Shown piece by piece: positions 61,543 through 64,000 of a stretch of 64,000 nucleotides of DNA. The stretch is from an uncultured Armatimonadota bacterium (GTDB lineage Bacteria; Armatimonadota; Fimbriimonadia; Fimbriimonadales; Fimbriimonadaceae): the NCBI GenBank assembly GCA_903833215.1, contig CAILEM010000067.1, positions 62,001 through 126,000 of the forward strand, read 5' to 3'. The position numbers and the translations under genes are program-made. Below the pieces are notes generated by a model. The model did not search any database, was not told the DNA's origin, and saw only the letters and a program-made list of their open reading frames with translations. Every line of letters starts with the position of its first letter. Position 1 is the first letter of the stretch.

Positions 61543-64000
61543 TCATCGCCGATCCGCGAACACCGGTAGCACAAGACCTCGTAGTCCCGTGGCTCCAGCT
61601 GTTCTTAAGTCGAGCGTAATACTTGCCGAATTAAATCCAAGGTTCGCTGCCGTGGGGTTATACGATCCGAGACCGTTGTTGAACCCACCGTTCACCTGCA
61701 TGACTTCGCCGTTAAACGGCACGCCACTGATAAAGTTGCTGCCCGCGTAGTAGCCGCAATATCCATAGTAGCCATTGACGATCAACACTTCGCCAGAATC
61801 CAATCTGCGAGCGTACATTGCCCTCAGTTCTTGTGCGTTTGCCACAGTCGGCACACCAGGACTACCTGACTGCTGGATGACTCGATACACTTCGTTCGGC
61901 ATCATCCAATCCACCGTGAGCGACGTTGCTGAGGCAAGCGCAGCACTGTAGGTGACTTCGTAGACGCCTGAAGCATCGGCAACCATGATCGCCACCGTCG
62001 CTGGTTGACTCAGTCCGTTTCCAACGACCTTTGCCGTCACCGAGGACAGATTGCTGAGGCGATGAATTCCACCCTTTCTTCGCGCATAGGCTTGTTGCCC
62101 TTGCGTTGTCGATTGGTCGATCGTGTTATCAAACGCGAGCGATGCTGGATTCCAAAATGCCGTGTTTGAGACATCGGGCAGTGAGATTTGGCTAATCGTA
62201 ACCACTCCTGCCGGATTAGCTGGATCGTAGATAACAATTCCGCCGGTACCGTCGTTTGCATCAACTGCCGAACTTGGCGCGGCAGCGTCAAGACCGGTTC
62301 CTACCCTCGTTGGGAAGGTTCCGCCGATGCCGGTCACGTATACAAAGTGCCCGCCATTCGCATCCGGTAGCTTCACACGGCTGAGACTGCTATAGCTGTA
62401 CTGCTTACCAGACGCAGCTAATGGGCTGTGCCAAATCAGGACCCCAACTTGAGGAACTCCACCTACCGTAACTGGTTGGCCGGTCATGCCCGTTACTGGA
62501 TCGTAGTAGAAACGATCGACTACTTCGACAAGTCGCTTGTTGCCCGTATCTGCAATCAGATAATGCTGCCAATACTCGTCGTTTGATGCATTCTCGCCAT
62601 CACCCATCGTCACGAGTGAGGAGGCTTGTCCCATATTCGTGAACGTCGAGTAATAGAGTGCGTCTCTAGGTCCGCTCAAATTGAGAGTTTCGCCAGGCGT
62701 GTATCCATTGGCAGGAATGCCCGGATCGAGTTGGAAGCTTGAAATGGATCGTTGCTCGATGCCGTTCTTTGTAACGGTAGCAACGCGGTTTGCACCAGGA
62801 TCCGCAACCAAGATCGTCGTGTCATTGAGCAAATAGGCTCTTGACGGACGAATAAGCGGCTTCATGTTGGCGGAAGCATTAATTGCGCTTGGCCCCGTGC
62901 TTGCCGACGAATCGGTCGACCAGATTGGGTTACCACTACCGTCCATTTCGATGATGCGACCTTCGTCGCACACCAGGACGTTCGATTTCGCAAAGGTGAA
63001 CAGCCCGTTGTCGCCCCACGCGGCCAGAGCATTATCTCCACCGGCGAGACCGTAGGCCAGGTGAGATCCAGTCAGAAGGGTCTGGTTCAGCTTGATGCCG
63101 TAATCACTGGGACTGGTTACCGAGGCCATATGCGGCCAAAGGATGTTCGGGTCACCGGTGATGCCACCGCTAATCGGATCAACCGACCAAAGTTGATTCA
63201 ACCATGGCTTTGTGGCCGAAGCGTGAAGCTGAGATGCACCAATCTGCGCACTCACTCCGTACAGCATTCCGGTTGTCGGTGGGATGATTCCACTGAAGCC
63301 GTTCAGAACTGCAGGAAGGAAGCTATCGCAAGCGAGGAAAACTGAGTTACCGGTTACCAACGGCGCTCCACCACTTGGATAAGCGCCATCCATGACCGTG
63401 TACCACTGAAGAGGATTCCAAACCGCTCCACCGATGGAGTCGGGATAAACCACATAGTCCGATGCGCCGGGTTTGCGGACGATGATCGGTTGGCTCAAAC
63501 TCATGCAGTTGAGAATTTGCCCAGTCGGGTTACTCATCAAGCTCGGGAACGAGATAACCCCCGTTGAGGCATCGTACGTGTAGCCGTTGCTGCTGTTTAC
63601 AACAACCGACATGGCACTTTGATTCTCAGGTGACTGGGAGTTCGTGCTACGAGCGAAATCAGACTGCAAGATTTGCGTTCCATCGGGGAGGTCGCCAATC
63701 ACAAAGCTTGCAGGCTGCGGTTCCGCGTTAAACGCCATCAAGATTGTCACAGGGACCGGAAATGGACCGCCAAGGCTTGACTTCGTCGCAGAAGCCGTCA
63801 CAAAAACTTGACCATTTCGAATTGCGGGTCCGCCGCGAATCTCGTAATGGGTCATGGTTTGAGAAAGTGCAGTTGCGATGGTGGACGTCGCCGGGAACAG
63901 AGACAGATAGGTAATCAGATAGTCGCTATCGGTCAAAACTCCTGAGTCGGTTACGTTTGATGCTTGGTTAAGCGTAATCGTGTTTGGACCGTACAGTTCG
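61543..64000 (-). CDS. large beta-propeller-like protein (5' end outside window)
   Basis: The frame is open to the right edge, so at least 819 residues are the C-terminal part of a longer protein. It contains repeated phrases resembling NHL/PQQ blades: VLVCDEGRIIEMDGSGNPIWST, TTILVADPGANRVATVTKNG, HYLIADTGNKRLVEVVD, and HFVYVTGIGGT. The C-terminal section (AQELRAMYARRLDSGEVLIVNGYYGYCGYYAG; GEVMQVNGGFNNGLGSYNP) is also propeller-like. It overlaps the giant gene's first possible ATG by four bases (ATGA), suggesting one operon and a joint role at the cell surface. No anchor seen. Confidence 0.8.
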   Translation of the reverse strand, partial: ELYGPNTITLNQASNVTDSGVLTDSDYLITYLSLFPATSTIATALSQTMTHYEIRGGPAIRNGQVFVTASATKSSLGGPFPVPVTILMAFNAEPQPASFVIGDLPDGTQILQSDFARSTNSQSPENQSAMSVVVNSSNGYTYDASTGVISFPSLMSNPTGQILNCMSLSQPIIVRKPGASDYVVYPDSIGGAVWNPLQWYTVMDGAYPSGGAPLVTGNSVFLACDSFLPAVLNGFSGIIPPTTGMLYGVSAQIGASQLHASATKPWLNQLWSVDPISGGITGDPNILWPHMASVTSPSDYGIKLNQTLLTGSHLAYGLAGGDNALAAWGDNGLFTFAKSNVLVCDEGRIIEMDGSGNPIWSTDSSASTGPSAINASANMKPLIRPSRAYLLNDTTILVADPGANRVATVTKNGIEQRSISSFQLDPGIPANGYTPGETLNLSGPRDALYYSTFTNMGQASSLVTMGDGENASNDEYWQHYLIADTGNKRLVEVVDRFYYDPVTGMTGQPVTVGGVPQVGVLIWHSPLAASGKQYSYSSLSRVKLPDANGGHFVYVTGIGGTFPTRVGTGLDAAAPSSAVDANDGTGGIVIYDPANPAGVVTISQISLPDVSNTAFWNPASLAFDNTIDQSTTQGQQAYARRKGGIHRLSNLSSVTAKVVGNGLSQPATVAIMVADASGVYEVTYSAALASATSLTVDWMMPNEVYRVIQQSGSPGVPTVANAQELRAMYARRLDSGEVLIVNGYYGYCGYYAGSNFISGVPFNGEVMQVNGGFNNGLGSYNPTAANLGFNSASITLDLRTAGATGLRGLVLPVFADRR

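Noticed and set aside
1-64000. tRNA, rRNA, insertion sequence or prophage genes
   Set aside because: I scanned the intergenic stretches for tRNA-like cloverleaf termini and TTC-A-A T-loops, and the proteins for transposase or integrase motifs, and found none. This is by eye; tRNAscan-SE and ISfinder searches would settle it.

Overview
The window looks like chromosomal DNA from a member of the Armatimonadota, most likely the Fimbriimonadia. This is inferred from gene content, not from a marker-gene tree. The clues are a pseudopilin whose N-terminal segment continues into the [13 protein letters not shown] type of helix common in that phylum, many lineage-typical secreted hypothetical proteins, and a mixture of Gram-negative pilus secretin genes with a PASTA kinase-like gene beside rpe. 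Gene density is high. I see no tRNA, rRNA, CRISPR array, transposase or prophage, so this is ordinary core genome with several unusual local features.

Layout. Positions 1-9100 (+ strand) carry the end of a hypothetical gene, rodA, a secreted beta-helix protein, ftsK, a four-PAS diguanylate cyclase and an M28 peptidase. Positions 9100-14900 (- strand) hold two tandem S41 proteases behind two tandem ClpS-like adaptors, then a YfhO-type membrane protein. Positions 15000-18600 hold small accessory genes (VOC protein, PaiB-like flavoprotein, RutE-like nitroreductase, hypotheticals). Positions 18680-22630 (+) hold trpD-trpC-trpF and a Ycf46-like AAA+ ATPase. A 59-residue membrane protein, a secreted protein, a CHAP hydrolase and a DUF3841 gene interrupted by one amber codon follow on the - strand, then thrS. 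Positions 28760-31480 (-) hold a peptidase E/TlpA cluster and a pseudopilin. A MATE transporter (+) converges on an AKR - ACT protein - lysC - folP operon (-). A GT-C membrane protein and rpsR diverge from each other, followed by rocF (-) and pdxT (+).

The largest coherent block is 41005-54065 on the - strand. A good promoter at 54036-54065 precedes pilM-pilN-pilO-pilP-like-secretin N-domain protein-pilQ, the type IV pilus alignment and secretin machinery. A perfect hairpin then separates pilQ from aroK-aroB-small membrane protein-PASTA pseudokinase-rpe-small membrane protein-ribD, seven genes that nearly all overlap. The pilMNOPQ-aroKB order is the classic proteobacterial arrangement, while PASTA kinase-rpe is the classic Gram-positive one; here they are joined. 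Positions 54374-64000 (-) are filled by two very large secreted beta-propeller-like proteins with a 4-base overlap, the upstream one running off the window.

Most notable: a PASTA receptor that has lost the kinase catalytic residues; two adjacent ClpS paralogues with different N-degron pocket residues; Gly/Met/Pro-rich tails or linkers in nearly every pilus alignment protein, including matching C-terminal peptides on PilO and the PilP-like lipoprotein; a DUF3841 gene with a single in-frame stop at a position expected to be Tyr; a trpF that appears to start at CTG; and -10-like hexamers 6-7 bases upstream of the trpD and pdxT start codons that suggest leaderless mRNAs.
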